The notes: generated from the sequence alone by a model not told the origin. Shown: positions 35,566-45,709, numbered from the stretch's first letter. The stretch is DNA of 64,000 bases from Amycolatopsis xylanica (GCF_900107045.1 NZ_FNON01000001.1:1-64000), one strand, 5' to 3'. Numbers and translations: made by a program.

Positions 35566-36291
35566 GTGGCGGGAGCCCTTCGTGGTGTGGTCGCGCTGGA
35601 CGGCCCGTCCGGGACCGGGAAGACCACGGTCGCGCGCAAGCTCGCGGCGAAGCTGAGCGCCGGGTACCTCGACACCGGCGCGATGTACCGGGTCGTCACG
35701 CTCGCCGTGCTGCGCGCGGGGGTCGACCCCGCCGACGCCGAGCGGGTCGCCGAGGTGGCGCGCTCGATCGAGCTCAACATCGGCACCAGCCCCGAGCGGC
35801 CCAGTGTCGCGCTCGGCGATGAAGACGTCGCCGCCGAGATCCGCGGCCCGGAGGTCACGCTGGCCGTTTCGCCGGTCTCGGCCGTGCCCGCCGTGCGTGA
35901 GCTGCTGGTGGCCGAGCAGCGGCGGATCATCGCCGAAGTCGTGGACGCGCAAGGCGGAATCGTCGTCGAGGGGCGCGACATCGGGACGGTCGTCACGCCG
36001 GACTCGCCGCTCAAGGTCTTCCTCACCGCGTCCTCGGACGTGCGCGCCAAGCGGCGCAGCGCGCAGGACTCGGCGGCCGGTCGCGAGTCCACTGTGGACG
36101 ATGCCAAGGCGAGCGTCGAGCGGCGCGACAAGCTGGACTCGACCCGCACGGCCTCGCCGCTGCGCAAGGCCGAGGACGCCGTGCCCGTCGACACCTCCGA
36201 GCTGAACATCGACCAGGTGATCGTGGCGCTGGCCGAGCTGGCCAGCCAGCGCGGCCTGCTCAGCGAATGCCCGGTCGAGGTCACCCGGTGA
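35566..36291 (+). CDS. cmk: Cytidylate kinase
   Basis: 241 residues from GTG 35566, with GGGAG eight bases upstream. P-loop LDGPSGTGKTTVARKLA (~10-26), YLDTGAMYRVVTL, and the CMP/LID region VVEGRDIGTVVTPD and DSTRTASPLRKAEDAV follow the family. It phosphorylates CMP/dCMP. It resumes the mycobacterial order (Rv1712) and overlaps the acyltransferase gene (GTGA). Confidence 0.95.
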   Translation: MAGALRGVVALDGPSGTGKTTVARKLAAKLSAGYLDTGAMYRVVTLAVLRAGVDPADAERVAEVARSIELNIGTSPERPSVALGDEDVAAEIRGPEVTLAVSPVSAVPAVRELLVAEQRRIIAEVVDAQGGIVVEGRDIGTVVTPDSPLKVFLTASSDVRAKRRSAQDSAAGRESTVDDAKASVERRDKLDSTRTASPLRKAEDAVPVDTSELNIDQVIVALAELASQRGLLSECPVEVTR

Positions 36292-36953
36292 CCGCGAAGG
36301 GACTTCCCGAGGGCTCCGTCGCGTGGATGCACGAGATGGGCAGGCTCATCGGCCGGTACTGCCTGCGGCCCGCGTTCCGGGTCAAGGTGCACGGCCGTGA
36401 CCGGATCCCGACGACCGGCCCGCTGGTGGTCATCGGCAACCACAGCTCGATGGCCGAGCCGGGACTGCTGTTCGGAATGCTGCCGCGCCGCAGCGCGTTC
36501 CTGGTGAAGGACGAGCTCTTCCGCGGCTTCGTCGGCTGGTACTTCCCGAAGCTCGGGCAGATCCCGGTCAAGCGGGACGCGGTGGACCGCAAGCCCCTGC
36601 TCACGGCGGCGGGCGTGCTCAAAGACGGCGGGTGCGTCGGGATCTTTCCCGAGGGCACCCGAGGTGCCGGCGACGCCGAGAGCTTCGAGCGTGGCGCGGC
36701 ATGGCTCGTGCGGGCGGGTGGTGCCACCGTGGTGCCGGTCGCGACGCGCGGGACGCTCAAACCGGCCGACGGCAAACGCCGCTGGCGGCCGCGAGTCGAC
36801 ATCATGGTCGGCGAACCGTTCACCCCGGAAATAGGGCGGGGCAAGACCGGGCTGGAAGAGGGCACCGAGCAGCTGCGCGTGGCACTCGCCGACCTGGTCG
36901 CGGTTTTGGACAAATGGCGCTTGGAACACGGTATCCAAGACACGCGAAAGTAG
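36288..36953 (+). CDS. 1-acyl-sn-glycerol-3-phosphate acyltransferase family protein
   Basis: 221 residues from GTG 36288. PlsC motifs: NHSSMAEP (~48-55), [16 protein letters not shown] and FPEGTRGAG (~120-128). The first motif reads H-x4-E where most family members have H-x4-D, so the catalytic pair is His-Glu. It should esterify lysophosphatidate or a related glycerolipid at the membrane face. Insertion of this gene between cmk and der is common in actinobacteria. Confidence 0.88.
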   Translation: MTAKGLPEGSVAWMHEMGRLIGRYCLRPAFRVKVHGRDRIPTTGPLVVIGNHSSMAEPGLLFGMLPRRSAFLVKDELFRGFVGWYFPKLGQIPVKRDAVDRKPLLTAAGVLKDGGCVGIFPEGTRGAGDAESFERGAAWLVRAGGATVVPVATRGTLKPADGKRRWRPRVDIMVGEPFTPEIGRGKTGLEEGTEQLRVALADLVAVLDKWRLEHGIQDTRK

Positions 36954-36961
36954 TAGTTCAC

Positions 36962-38425
36962 ATGGAAGAGTTCGATGGAGCCGGTGAAGTAGACGGCTCC
37001 TGGTCAGACGAGTCCGAATTCGCGTCGCTCGACGCGGCGATCGAAGCGGGCGAGGCGGCCGAAGAGGCCCAGCTCTCGCAGCCGGTGCTCGCCGTCGTCG
37101 GCAGGCCGAACGTGGGCAAGTCGACACTGGTCAACCGCATTCTCGGCCGCCGCGAGGCGGTCGTGCAGGACGTTCCCGGCGTGACCCGTGACCGGATCGC
37201 GTACGACGCGTTCTGGGGCGGCCGCCGCTTCACGCTGGTCGACACCGGCGGCTGGGAGCCCGGCGCCTCCGGCCTCCAGGCCTCCATCACCGCGCAGGCG
37301 GAGATGGCGATGTCCACCGCCGACGCCGTGCTGCTGGTCGTCGACGCCTCGGTCGGCGCGACCACCACCGACGAGGCCGTCGCGCGCGTGCTGCGCCGCT
37401 CGAAGACCCCGGTACTGCTGGCCGCCAACAAGGTCGACGACGAGCGCCTGCTCGCCGACACCGCCTCGCTGTGGTCACTCGGCCTCGGCGAGCCGTACCC
37501 GGTCAGCGCGCTGCACGGCCGCAACTCCGGCGACCTGCTCGACGCGATCATCAAGGCGCTGCCCGATGCGCCCCGTGACGGCGACCGCGCCGTCGCCGGC
37601 CCGCGCCGTGTCGCGCTGGTCGGCAAGCCGAACGTCGGCAAGTCGAGCCTGCTCAACAAGCTCACCGGCGAGCAGCGCTCGGTCGTCGACTCGGTCGCGG
37701 GCACCACGGTCGACCCGGTCGACTCGCTGGTCGAGCTGGACGGCCAGACCTGGCGGTTCGTCGACACGGCGGGCCTGCGCAAGCGGGTCAACTCGGCCAA
37801 CGGCGCCGAGTACTACGCCTCGCTGCGCACCAAGACCGCGATCGACGCGGCCGAGGTGGCGATCGTGCTGCTGGACTCCAGCGAGCCGCTGTCCGAGCAG
37901 GACCTGCGCGTGCTGACCATGGTCGTCGAGGCCGGGCGCGCGTGCGTGCTGGCGTTCAACAAGTGGGACCTGGTCGACGAGGACCGCCGCCACCAGATGG
38001 TGCGTGAGCTCGAGCGCGGCCTGGTCCGCGTGCCGTGGGCCGACAAGGTCAACATCTCGGCGCTGACCGGGCGTTCGGTGCGCAAGCTCGCCCCGGCGCT
38101 GCGCACCGCGCTCGCCTCGTGGGACCAGCGCGTGCCCACCGGCCTGCTCAACGCCTGGCTGTCCGACCTCATCGCGGCCACTCCGCCGCCGGTGCGCGGC
38201 GGCAAGCAGCCGAAGGTGCTGTTCGCGACCCAGGCTGGTATCCGGCCGCCGACGCTGGTGCTGTTCACCACCGGCTTCCTCGAGGCCGGGTACCGCCGGT
38301 TCATCGAGCGCAAGTTCCGTGAGCGGTTCGGTTTCGAGGGCTCGCCGGTGCGGATCAACGTCCGCGTCCGTGAGAAGAAACCGCGCACCGGTTCCAAGCC
38401 GACGAAGGTCGCCAAGAAGAAGTAG
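36962..38425 (+). CDS. der: Ribosome biogenesis GTPase Der (EngA)
   Basis: 487 residues from ATG 36962. After a ~40-residue acidic leader, two tandem GTPase domains follow: [15 protein letters not shown] (G1, ~45) with NKVD, and [14 protein letters not shown] (~220) with NKWD. A C-terminal KH-like domain ends in a Lys-rich tail. It is required for 50S subunit assembly. Matches Rv1713, the end of the conserved block. Confidence 0.96.
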   Translation: MEEFDGAGEVDGSWSDESEFASLDAAIEAGEAAEEAQLSQPVLAVVGRPNVGKSTLVNRILGRREAVVQDVPGVTRDRIAYDAFWGGRRFTLVDTGGWEPGASGLQASITAQAEMAMSTADAVLLVVDASVGATTTDEAVARVLRRSKTPVLLAANKVDDERLLADTASLWSLGLGEPYPVSALHGRNSGDLLDAIIKALPDAPRDGDRAVAGPRRVALVGKPNVGKSSLLNKLTGEQRSVVDSVAGTTVDPVDSLVELDGQTWRFVDTAGLRKRVNSANGAEYYASLRTKTAIDAAEVAIVLLDSSEPLSEQDLRVLTMVVEAGRACVLAFNKWDLVDEDRRHQMVRELERGLVRVPWADKVNISALTGRSVRKLAPALRTALASWDQRVPTGLLNAWLSDLIAATPPPVRGGKQPKVLFATQAGIRPPTLVLFTTGFLEAGYRRFIERKFRERFGFEGSPVRINVRVREKKPRTGSKPTKVAKKK

Positions 38426-38434
38426 CGGTCCGTG

Positions 38435-38473
38435 ATGGCCACATTCTGGGAATCTCTCCCGGATTGTGGCCAT
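38435..38473. terminator. Hairpin downstream of der
   Basis: ATGGCCACA (38435-38443) pairs with TGTGGCCAT (38465-38473), with an inner CTGGGA/TCCCGG pairing possible. It starts ten bases after the der stop. No strong T-run follows, so terminator function is tentative. Confidence 0.5.
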
Positions 38474-38671
38474 TTCGGCGTGTCAGGGCCTTGACCTGGT
38501 GATTCCCGACACTCAAAAGTGACCGTGGGGATATCTGCCGTTCACCTTTGGTAAAGTCAACGGTCTGTTAGCGGGCGCCTCATTCGGAGTGCGAGCCCGA
38601 ATACGCTCGTCTGGAAGGTGAGTGATGGGCTTGCGCGCCCACAGATTTGTGCTGCCCGGGGTGTCCTGCTG

Positions 38672-41600
38672 ATGACCCTGACGGCTGAAAGTTCCCTCTT
38701 CACCTGCACTGCCGAGCTGACCGTCGCGCCCTCCACGACGCCGGTCGCCGACCGCGCGCTCTTCTGGTCCGGACTCGGCGCCAGCGAGCGCACCCTGCTC
38801 GACATCCTCGCCGAAACGACCGCGAAGCACCCCACCGCGGGCGCCATCGACGACGGCACGACCGTCCTGACCTACCGCCGTCTCGCCGAAGAGATCGACT
38901 CCTACGCCCGTCTCCTGCGTGAGGCCGGTGTCGGCGTCGGCGACCGCGTCGGCATCCGGATCTCCTCCGGCACGGCCGAGCTGTACATCGCCATCCTCGC
39001 CACGCTGACCGTCGGCGCCGCGTACGTCCCGGTCGACGCCGACGACCCCGAAGAGCGCGCCGAGCTGGTGTTCGGCGAGGCCAAGGTCGCCGCGGTCGCC
39101 ACCGACGGCCGCACGATCACCGTCCACGGCACCCCCGGTGGCCGCGCAGGCACGCCCGGCCCGTCCGACGACGCCTGGATCATCTTCACCTCCGGCTCGA
39201 CCGGCAAGCCCAAGGGTGTCGCGGTCACGCACGCCTCGGCCGCCGCCTTCGTCGACGCCGAAGCCCAGCTCTTCCTCACCGAGGAGCCCATCGGCCCCGG
39301 TGACCGCGTGCTCGCCGGCCTGTCGGTCGCCTTCGACGCCTCGTGCGAAGAGATGTGGCTCGCCTGGCGCTACGGTGGCTGCCTTGTGCCCGCGCCGCGT
39401 TCGCTGGTGCGCACCGGCGTCGACCTCGGCCCGTGGCTGGTCGCGCAGCGGATCACCGTCGTGTCGACCGTGCCGACGCTGGCCGCGCTGTGGCCCGCCG
39501 ACGCGCTCGAGGACGTCCGCCTGCTCATCTTCGGTGGCGAGGCCTGCCCGCCGGAGCTGGCCGAGCGCCTCGCCGTCGAAGGCCGCGAGGTCTGGAACAC
39601 CTACGGTCCCACCGAGGCCACCGTCGTCGCCTGCGCCGCGCAGATGACCGGCGAAGGCCCCGTCCGCATCGGCCTGCCGCTGTCCGGCTGGCAGCTGGCG
39701 GTCGTCAACGAAGACGGCCAGCTCGTCGGCATGGGGGAGACCGGTGAGCTGGTCATCGGCGGTGTCGGCCTCGCGCGCTACCTCGACCCCGAGAAGGACG
39801 CCGAGAAGTTCGCGCCGCTGCCGTCGCTCGGCTGGCAGCGTGCCTACCGCAGTGGTGACATGGTCCGCGCCGAAGCCGAGGGCCTGCTGTTCCTCGGCCG
39901 CCTCGACGAGCAGGTCAAGCTCGGCGGCCGCCGCATCGAACTGGGCGAGGTCGACGCCGCGCTGCAGTCGCTGCCCGGTGTGCAGGGCGCGGCCGCCGCG
40001 ATCCGCAAGACCAAGGCGGGCAACCAGGTTCTCGTCGGGTACGTGGTCCCTGCCGAAGGCGCCGAGTTCGATTCCGACGACGCCGCGACGCGCCTGCGTG
40101 ACCAGCTGCCCGCCGCGCTGGTGCCGCTGATCGCGCTCGTCGACGACCTGCCGACCCGCACCTCGGGCAAGGTCGACCGCAACGCGCTCCCGTGGCCTCT
40201 GTCCACTGTGGACGCCGCGTCCTCCGGGCTGTCCGCCACCGAGGCCTGGCTGGCCGAGGGCTGGGCGGAAATCCTTGGTGTGTCGGTGAAAAGCGCCAAG
40301 GCCGACTTCTTCTCGAACGGCGGCGGCAGCCTCACGGCCGCGCAGCTGATCGCCCGGATCCGGACCCGCCACCCGCAGGTCTCGGTCAACGACATCTACC
40401 AGAACCCGAAGCTCGGCGCGCTCGCGTCGATGCTGGACGCGCTGACCGGTCAGGAGACCGAGCGCCGCGAGATCGCGCCGACCCCGCGTCGCGCGGGCGT
40501 CATCCAGAGCTTGCTCATGGTGCCGCTGATGGGTCTCGTCGGCCTGCGCTGGGTGACCATCGCCGCGGCGCTGTCGAACATCCTGTCGCTGCTCGGCTTC
40601 GGCTGGGCTCCCACGCTGAACTGGGCGTGGATCGGGCTCGCCTGGGTGCTGTTGTTCAGCCCGGCCGGTCGCATCGCGATCTCGGCCGGTGGCGCGCGCG
40701 TGCTGCTGAGCGGGGTCCGCCCCGGCAGCTACCCGCGTGGCGGCAGCGTGCACCTGCGCCTGTGGACGGCCGAGAAGCTGGCCGAGTTCAGCGGCGCCGA
40801 CTCGATCGCGGGCGCGTCCTGGATGACCACCTACGCCAAGGCGCTGGGCGCGCGGATCGGCAAGGACGTCGACCTGCACTCGCCGCCGCCGGTCACCGGG
40901 TTCCTGAAGCTCGGCCGCGGCGCGGCCATCGAGCCCGAGGTCGACCTGACCGGGCACTGGGTGGACGGCGACATCGTCCACATCGGCGCGATCCGGATCG
41001 GCGCCGACGCCCGCATCGGCGCGCGCAGCACGCTCTTCCCCGGCGCGCGGATCGGCAAGGGCGCGGAGATCGCGGCCGGGTCGACCGTGCGCGGCGCGGT
41101 GCCCGCCGGGCAGCGCTGGGCGGGTTCGCCCGCCGCGCGGGCCAGCAAGGAAGGCCTGAAGTGGCCGTCCTCGCGGCCGCCGCGCTCGCGCTTCTGGGCC
41201 TCGGTCTACGGCATGACCTCGCTGGTGCTCGGCTTCCTGCCCGCGCTGGCCGCGTTGCCCGCCGTCGCGATCCTCGGCAGCGCGATCGTGGGCGCCTCCT
41301 CGCTGAGCGCCGCGCTCGGCCAGGCGCTGGTGTTCGTGCCCGTCGCGACGATCGCGTACTTCGTGACGTACGCGCTGCTCGTGCTGATCGGCGTCCGCTC
41401 GCTGAGCATCGGCATGGTCGAGGGCTATCACCCCGTCCACGGCCGGATCGCGTGGCAGGTCTGGGCGACCGAGCGGCTGATGGGGATGGCCCGCGAAGGC
41501 CTGTTCCCGTTGTACGCCAGCCTGTTCACCCCGGTGTGGCTGCGCATGCTCGGCGCGAAGGTCGGCCGCAACGTCGAGGCGTCGACCGTGCTCGCGGTGC

Positions 41601-42586
41601 CGAAGATGACCCAGGTCGACAGTGGCGCGTTCCTCGCGGACGACACCATGGTCGCCACCTACGAGCTCGGCCACGGCTGGCTGCACGTCGCCCCGGCGCG
41701 CATCGGCAAGCAGGCGTTCCTCGGCAACTCCGGCATGGCCGCGCCCGGCCGTTCGGTGCCGAAGCGCGGGCTGGTCGGCGTGCTGTCCTCGGCGCCGCGC
41801 AAGGCCAAGAAGGGCTCGTCGTACCTCGGCATGCCGCCGCTGCCGGTGCGCCGCTCGATCGGTGACGCCGACACGAGCCGGACGTTCACGCCCGCTCTGC
41901 ACCTCAAGGCGATGCGCGCGCTGGTCGAGCTGTGCCGGATCATCCCGGTCATGTGCGGGGTCGCGCTGACCGTGCTGGTGATCGGCGCGGTGCTCGCGCT
42001 GGGCTCGGCGTTCGGCTTCGGTGTCGCCGCGCTGCTGGCCGGGCCGCTGATGCTGGCGGCCGGTGTCGTCGCCGCGCTGACCGCGACCGTGGTGAAGTGG
42101 ACGCTGGTCGGCAAGTTCCGCGCGATCGAGCATCCGCTGTGGAGTTCGTTCGTGTGGCGCAACGAGCTGGCCGACACCTTCGTCGAGGCGCTCGCGGTGC
42201 CGTGGCTGATCGGGTCGGTCGGCGGCACGCCGATCCTGACCACCTGGCTGCGGACGATGGGCGTTCGCGTGGGCCGCGGTGTCTGGCTGGAGACGTACTG
42301 GCTGCCCGAGTCGGACCTGGTGAGCCTCGGCGACGGCGCGACGATCAACCGTGGCTGCGTCGTCCAAACGCACCTCTTTCACGATCGGATCATGAGTATG
42401 TCTCCGGTCGCTCTCGATGAGGGCGCCACGCTGGGCCCGCACGGTATCGTGCTGCCAGGGGCGAGCATCGGTGCTCGCACCACCGTCGGCCCGGGGTCAC
42501 TGGTGACCCGCGGCGACGCGGTGCCCGCCGACTCGCGCTGGCTGGGCAACCCGATTTCGGCATGGAAGGCGGATCGTCGCGGGTGA
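38672..42586 (+). CDS. Pls/PosA-family membrane non-ribosomal peptide synthetase
   Basis: 1304 residues from ATG 38672 (an upstream in-frame GTG at 38618 would add 18). Order: adenylation domain (~25-515; IIFTSGSTGKPKGVAVTH, NTYGPTEATVVA, GRLDEQVKLGGRRIELGEV), carrier domain with Ser553 in NGGGSLTAAQL, then a long C-terminal part in which hydrophobic helix pairs (for example VYGMTSLVLGFLPALAALPA) alternate with hexapeptide-repeat domains (IGARSTLFPGARIGKGAEIA). This is the layout of epsilon-poly-lysine synthetase. The pocket read by eye, D-A-E-T-I-G-T-V-V-K, has the acidic residue seen for basic amino acids. It probably polymerises or attaches a cationic amino acid at the membrane; product unknown. 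Confidence 0.9.
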   Translation: MTLTAESSLFTCTAELTVAPSTTPVADRALFWSGLGASERTLLDILAETTAKHPTAGAIDDGTTVLTYRRLAEEIDSYARLLREAGVGVGDRVGIRISSGTAELYIAILATLTVGAAYVPVDADDPEERAELVFGEAKVAAVATDGRTITVHGTPGGRAGTPGPSDDAWIIFTSGSTGKPKGVAVTHASAAAFVDAEAQLFLTEEPIGPGDRVLAGLSVAFDASCEEMWLAWRYGGCLVPAPRSLVRTGVDLGPWLVAQRITVVSTVPTLAALWPADALEDVRLLIFGGEACPPELAERLAVEGREVWNTYGPTEATVVACAAQMTGEGPVRIGLPLSGWQLAVVNEDGQLVGMGETGELVIGGVGLARYLDPEKDAEKFAPLPSLGWQRAYRSGDMVRAEAEGLLFLGRLDEQVKLGGRRIELGEVDAALQSLPGVQGAAAAIRKTKAGNQVLVGYVVPAEGAEFDSDDAATRLRDQLPAALVPLIALVDDLPTRTSGKVDRNALPWPLSTVDAASSGLSATEAWLAEGWAEILGVSVKSAKADFFSNGGGSLTAAQLIARIRTRHPQVSVNDIYQNPKLGALASMLDALTGQETERREIAPTPRRAGVIQSLLMVPLMGLVGLRWVTIAAALSNILSLLGFGWAPTLNWAWIGLAWVLLFSPAGRIAISAGGARVLLSGVRPGSYPRGGSVHLRLWTAEKLAEFSGADSIAGASWMTTYAKALGARIGKDVDLHSPPPVTGFLKLGRGAAIEPEVDLTGHWVDGDIVHIGAIRIGADARIGARSTLFPGARIGKGAEIAAGSTVRGAVPAGQRWAGSPAARASKEGLKWPSSRPPRSRFWASVYGMTSLVLGFLPALAALPAVAILGSAIVGASSLSAALGQALVFVPVATIAYFVTYALLVLIGVRSLSIGMVEGYHPVHGRIAWQVWATERLMGMAREGLFPLYASLFTPVWLRMLGAKVGRNVEASTVLAVPKMTQVDSGAFLADDTMVATYELGHGWLHVAPARIGKQAFLGNSGMAAPGRSVPKRGLVGVLSSAPRKAKKGSSYLGMPPLPVRRSIGDADTSRTFTPALHLKAMRALVELCRIIPVMCGVALTVLVIGAVLALGSAFGFGVAALLAGPLMLAAGVVAALTATVVKWTLVGKFRAIEHPLWSSFVWRNELADTFVEALAVPWLIGSVGGTPILTTWLRTMGVRVGRGVWLETYWLPESDLVSLGDGATINRGCVVQTHLFHDRIMSMSPVALDEGATLGPHGIVLPGASIGARTTVGPGSLVTRGDAVPADSRWLGNPISAWKADRRG

Positions 42587-43920
42587 TCTTCAAGGCTGCC
42601 GCTCCCGCTCCAGGTGCGGACACCTCCGGCGATTCCTATTTGCCCCGCCACGGAAACGGCGGCTATCGCGTCCAGCATTACGACCTCGAGCTGGACTACC
42701 GGATCGGGCCGAACCGGTTGTCCGGCAAGGCGTCCATCCGGTGTGTCAGCACGCAGGCGCTTTCGCGGCTGTCGCTCGACTTCGGCGAGTTCCGGATCAA
42801 CCGGGTGCTCGTCGGCGGCAAGCCTGCCCGCTTCACCCGTAACCAGCACAAGCTGAACGTCAAACCGCAGAAGTCGCTGCCGGTCGGCGCCGAGTTCACC
42901 GTCGAGGTGCACTACGTCGGCAACCCCAAGCCCATCGCGGGCATCTGGGGCGACATCGGCTGGGACGAGCTGACCGACGGCTCGCTCGTCGCGAGCCAGC
43001 CGATCGGCGCGCCCTCGTGGTTCCCGTGCAACGACCACCCGGCCGACAAGGCGACGTACCGGGTCTCGCTGACCACGGCGTCGCCGTACGCGGTGTTCGT
43101 GACCGGGAACCTGAAGTCGCAGTACACCCGCGCCAGCACGACGACGTGGGTGTTCGAGCGGAACGAGCCGACGCCGACGTACCTGATGAGCGTCCAGATC
43201 GGCCGGTACGACGAGTTCGAGTTCCCGCCCGCGCGGGTGCTGCAGCGTGCCGGGGTGCCGCAGCGGCTGCACCGTGACTTCGCGCGGGACTTCGGGCGGC
43301 AGGGTCAGATCATGGAGTCCTTGGAGACCATGTTCGGGCCGTATCCGTTCGACGAGTACGTCATCGTGGTGACCGACGACGAGCTGGACGACCCGATCGA
43401 GGCCCAGGGCATGTCGATCTTCGGGGCGAACCACGTCGACGGCAAGCGCACGCATGAGCGGCTGGTGGTCCACGAGCTGGCGCACCAGTGGTTCGGGAAC
43501 TCGCTGACCGTCGCGGACTGGCGGCACATCTGGCTCAACGAGGGCTTCGCGACGTACGCGGAGTGGCTGTGGTCGGAGGAGTCCGGCGGTGCGTCCGCGC
43601 AGACGCTGGCGCGCAGCTGGTACACGCGGATGAAGGCGAAGCCCGCCGACCTGAAGATCGCGGATCCCGGTGTGGAGCGGATGTTCGATGAGCGCGTGTA
43701 CAAGCGCGGGGCGTTGACGTTGCACGCGCTGCGGCACGCGCTGGGTGACGACGCGTTCTTCGCGCTGGTGAAGGCTTGGGCCGCCGAGCATCGGCACGGG
43801 ACCGTGACCACGCGGGAGTTCGTGGCCATGGCCGAGCTTTACGCGGGCCGCTCGCTGCGCGACTTCTTCCGCGGCTGGCTGGACAGCCCCGTCATGCCCG
43901 CCCTGCCAGGCCCGGGATAA
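42583..43920 (+). CDS. M1-family zinc metallopeptidase
   Basis: 445 residues from GTG 42583, overlapping the synthetase stop (GTGA); ATG 42562 is possible. Zinc site HELAHQWFGNSLT (~297) with WLNEGFATYAEWLW carrying the third ligand. The exopeptidase motif reads EAQGMSIFG instead of GAMEN. At about half the usual M1 length it lacks the large C-terminal domain. No signal peptide is evident. Translational coupling to the Pls-type synthetase suggests it acts on the same product or on peptides at that site. Confidence 0.88.
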   Translation: MIFKAAAPAPGADTSGDSYLPRHGNGGYRVQHYDLELDYRIGPNRLSGKASIRCVSTQALSRLSLDFGEFRINRVLVGGKPARFTRNQHKLNVKPQKSLPVGAEFTVEVHYVGNPKPIAGIWGDIGWDELTDGSLVASQPIGAPSWFPCNDHPADKATYRVSLTTASPYAVFVTGNLKSQYTRASTTTWVFERNEPTPTYLMSVQIGRYDEFEFPPARVLQRAGVPQRLHRDFARDFGRQGQIMESLETMFGPYPFDEYVIVVTDDELDDPIEAQGMSIFGANHVDGKRTHERLVVHELAHQWFGNSLTVADWRHIWLNEGFATYAEWLWSEESGGASAQTLARSWYTRMKAKPADLKIADPGVERMFDERVYKRGALTLHALRHALGDDAFFALVKAWAAEHRHGTVTTREFVAMAELYAGRSLRDFFRGWLDSPVMPALPGPG

Positions 43921-43936
43921 AGCAGGCTTTATGTCA

Positions 43937-43966
43937 GCCCGGGATAAAGCCCGCTTTATCCCGGGC
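43937..43966. terminator. Perfect 14-bp palindrome between convergent genes (family C)
   Basis: GCCCGGGATAAAGC (43937-43950) pairs with GCTTTATCCCGGGC (43953-43966) around CC. A partial copy (CCGGGATAAAGC at about 43912, then CTTTAT) spans the peptidase stop codon at 43918-43920. It separates the peptidase from the converging response-regulator gene, whose stop begins two bases later. Confidence 0.85.
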
Positions 43967-43967
43967 T

Positions 43968-44618
43968 TCAGGCCGTGGCGTAGCCGTTGGTGTAGGCGTA
44001 GCGGATGGCCTGGGCGCGATCGCGGCTGCCGGTTTTGGTGTAGATGCGGTTGATGTGCGTTTTGACGGTCGCCTCGCTGACGAACAACGCTTTGGCGATC
44101 TCGCGGTTGGTCTGGCCCGCGGCGAGCAGGCGGAGGACGTCGCGTTCGCGGGCGGTGAGTTCGTCGGCCTCGGCTTCGGTCGGCGCGGGGAGTTTCAGCG
44201 CGGCCGAGACGAGGCGGCGCTGGACCTCGGGGTCGAGGACGGCCTGGCCGGCCGCGGCCGCGTGGATGGCGCGGCCGATTTCGTCGCGGGTGGCCGATTT
44301 CGTGAGGTAACCGAGCGCGCCGGCGTCGAGCGCGCGCAGGATCGAGTCCTCGTCGGCGTAGGTGCTGAGGACCACGACCTGGGTTTCGGGATGATCGTCG
44401 CGGATGCGGCGGGTGGCGGTGACGCCGTCGCAGCGCGGCATCGCGAGGTCCATCAGGACCACGTCCGGCTTCTCCGAGGCGACGAGCTCGGCCGCGACGT
44501 CGCCGTCCGGGGCCTGCCCGACGACCGTGATGCCGGGAAGCACCTCGATGAGCAGCGCGAGTCCTTCGCGGACCGCGGACTGGTCGTCGGCGACGACCAC
44601 GCGTACCGGTTCGGTCAT
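43968..44618 (-). CDS. NarL/LuxR-family response regulator
   Basis: 216 residues. Receiver domain with VVADDQ (acidic pair), phosphoacceptor Asp in VVLMDLAMP (~56) and Thr/Ser/Lys switch residues (VLSTYADED, LTKSA). A C-terminal LuxR helix-turn-helix (ELTARERDVLRLLAAG, TNREIAKALFVSEATVKTH) ends the protein. Its ATG overlaps the stop of the sensor kinase gene (ATGA), so the two form a two-component system of unknown stimulus. Confidence 0.93.
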   Translation of the reverse strand: MTEPVRVVVADDQSAVREGLALLIEVLPGITVVGQAPDGDVAAELVASEKPDVVLMDLAMPRCDGVTATRRIRDDHPETQVVVLSTYADEDSILRALDAGALGYLTKSATRDEIGRAIHAAAAGQAVLDPEVQRRLVSAALKLPAPTEAEADELTARERDVLRLLAAGQTNREIAKALFVSEATVKTHINRIYTKTGSRDRAQAIRYAYTNGYATA

Positions 44619-45709
44619 GACGGCACCTTGACTGAAACCTGCCAGCCGTCGCCGAGCGGCCCCGCGACCAGGGTGCCGCCGACGAGTTCAGCGCGTTCGC
44701 GGATGCCGGTCAGGCCGTAGCCCGCCCCGGTTCCGGTGAGCGGCGCGGCTTGCGCGGACGCGGGATTGGTCACGGTGGCGGTCACTTCCTGGGTGCTGTA
44801 GCCGACTTCGACGGTGACGGGGGAGCCGGGCGCGTGCTTGCGCGCGTTGGTCAGTGCTTCTTGGACGGTGCGGTAGAGCGTCAGCCCGGCGGCGGGCGGC
44901 AGTTCACGCGGGTCACCGCTGATGCTGAGCCGGACATCCTGACCGTCCACAAGGGACGGAAGCAGATCCGGCAGCGAGACGGCGTCCTCGCGCAACGCCT
45001 GCACGGCCCGGCTGGTCTCGATGATGCCTTCCCTGGCGAGCTTGCTCGCGCGGTCGACGCACGCGGTGATCTTGGTCAGGTCCTGGGTCTCGCTCTGCAG
45101 CATCGCGCCAGCCGCCTCAAGCTGCAGCGAGAGCGCGGACAGCGAGTGCGCCTGGATGTCGTGGATCTCGCGCGCGATGCGAGCGCGTTCGGCCAGCGCC
45201 GCCGAATGCCGGGTCTCGGCGACGAGCAGCTCGGCCTGCTCCATGCGCTTGAGGTACTGCCGCCGTGACGCGCCGGACAGCCAGACACTGAGCAGGACCG
45301 CGCACAGGGTGAGAGTTCCGCCCCAGGTCGTCTGGCCGGAGACCGCCGCCGCGACGGCCAGCGTGAAGAACACCGAACTCGTGGTCAGCGGCATGCTGAA
45401 GCCCGCGATGAACATCATCTCGCACAGCAGCAGCGCGCCGAACAACGTCGAACCCGCCACGACCATCGCGCCGCCGCCCAGCGTGGTGACGGCCACCGCG
45501 GCGAGCAGCAGGCGCGGGGTCGCGGTCTGCGAGGAGAGCATGATCGTCGCGATCAGGCAGAGATAGGCGAGCACGTAGACGGCAAGCCACGGGGTGTCCG
45601 TGCCCGGCACCCACCCCGCGATGACCAGGCAGCCCAGTGCGATCGTGCCCAGTACGCTGCGGGCATACGCGTGCCCGCGCGGGCGGGTGAACATCAGCGG
45701 CAGGAACAC
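44615..45709 (-). CDS. Sensor histidine kinase (HisKA_3/DesK-like)
   Basis: 364 residues (start at GTG 45709 uncertain; ATG 45694 possible). Five to six membrane helices occupy ~15-140, followed by a dimerisation helix with phosphoacceptor His in ARIAREIHDIQAHSLSAL and an HATPase domain with YRTVQEALTNARKHA and GYGLTGIRERAELVGG. No periplasmic sensor domain, so it may sense membrane state or an associated protein. Partner of the response regulator immediately downstream. Confidence 0.92.
   Translation of the reverse strand: MFLPLMFTRPRGHAYARSVLGTIALGCLVIAGWVPGTDTPWLAVYVLAYLCLIATIMLSSQTATPRLLLAAVAVTTLGGGAMVVAGSTLFGALLLCEMMFIAGFSMPLTTSSVFFTLAVAAAVSGQTTWGGTLTLCAVLLSVWLSGASRRQYLKRMEQAELLVAETRHSAALAERARIAREIHDIQAHSLSALSLQLEAAGAMLQSETQDLTKITACVDRASKLAREGIIETSRAVQALREDAVSLPDLLPSLVDGQDVRLSISGDPRELPPAAGLTLYRTVQEALTNARKHAPGSPVTVEVGYSTQEVTATVTNPASAQAAPLTGTGAGYGLTGIRERAELVGGTLVAGPLGDGWQVSVKVPS

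Noticed and set aside
38513-42442. 1309-codon antisense frame opposite the Pls-type gene
   Set aside because: A codon-bias shadow rich in Arg, His and Gln, with no domain. The plus strand encodes a complete A-T-membrane synthetase.
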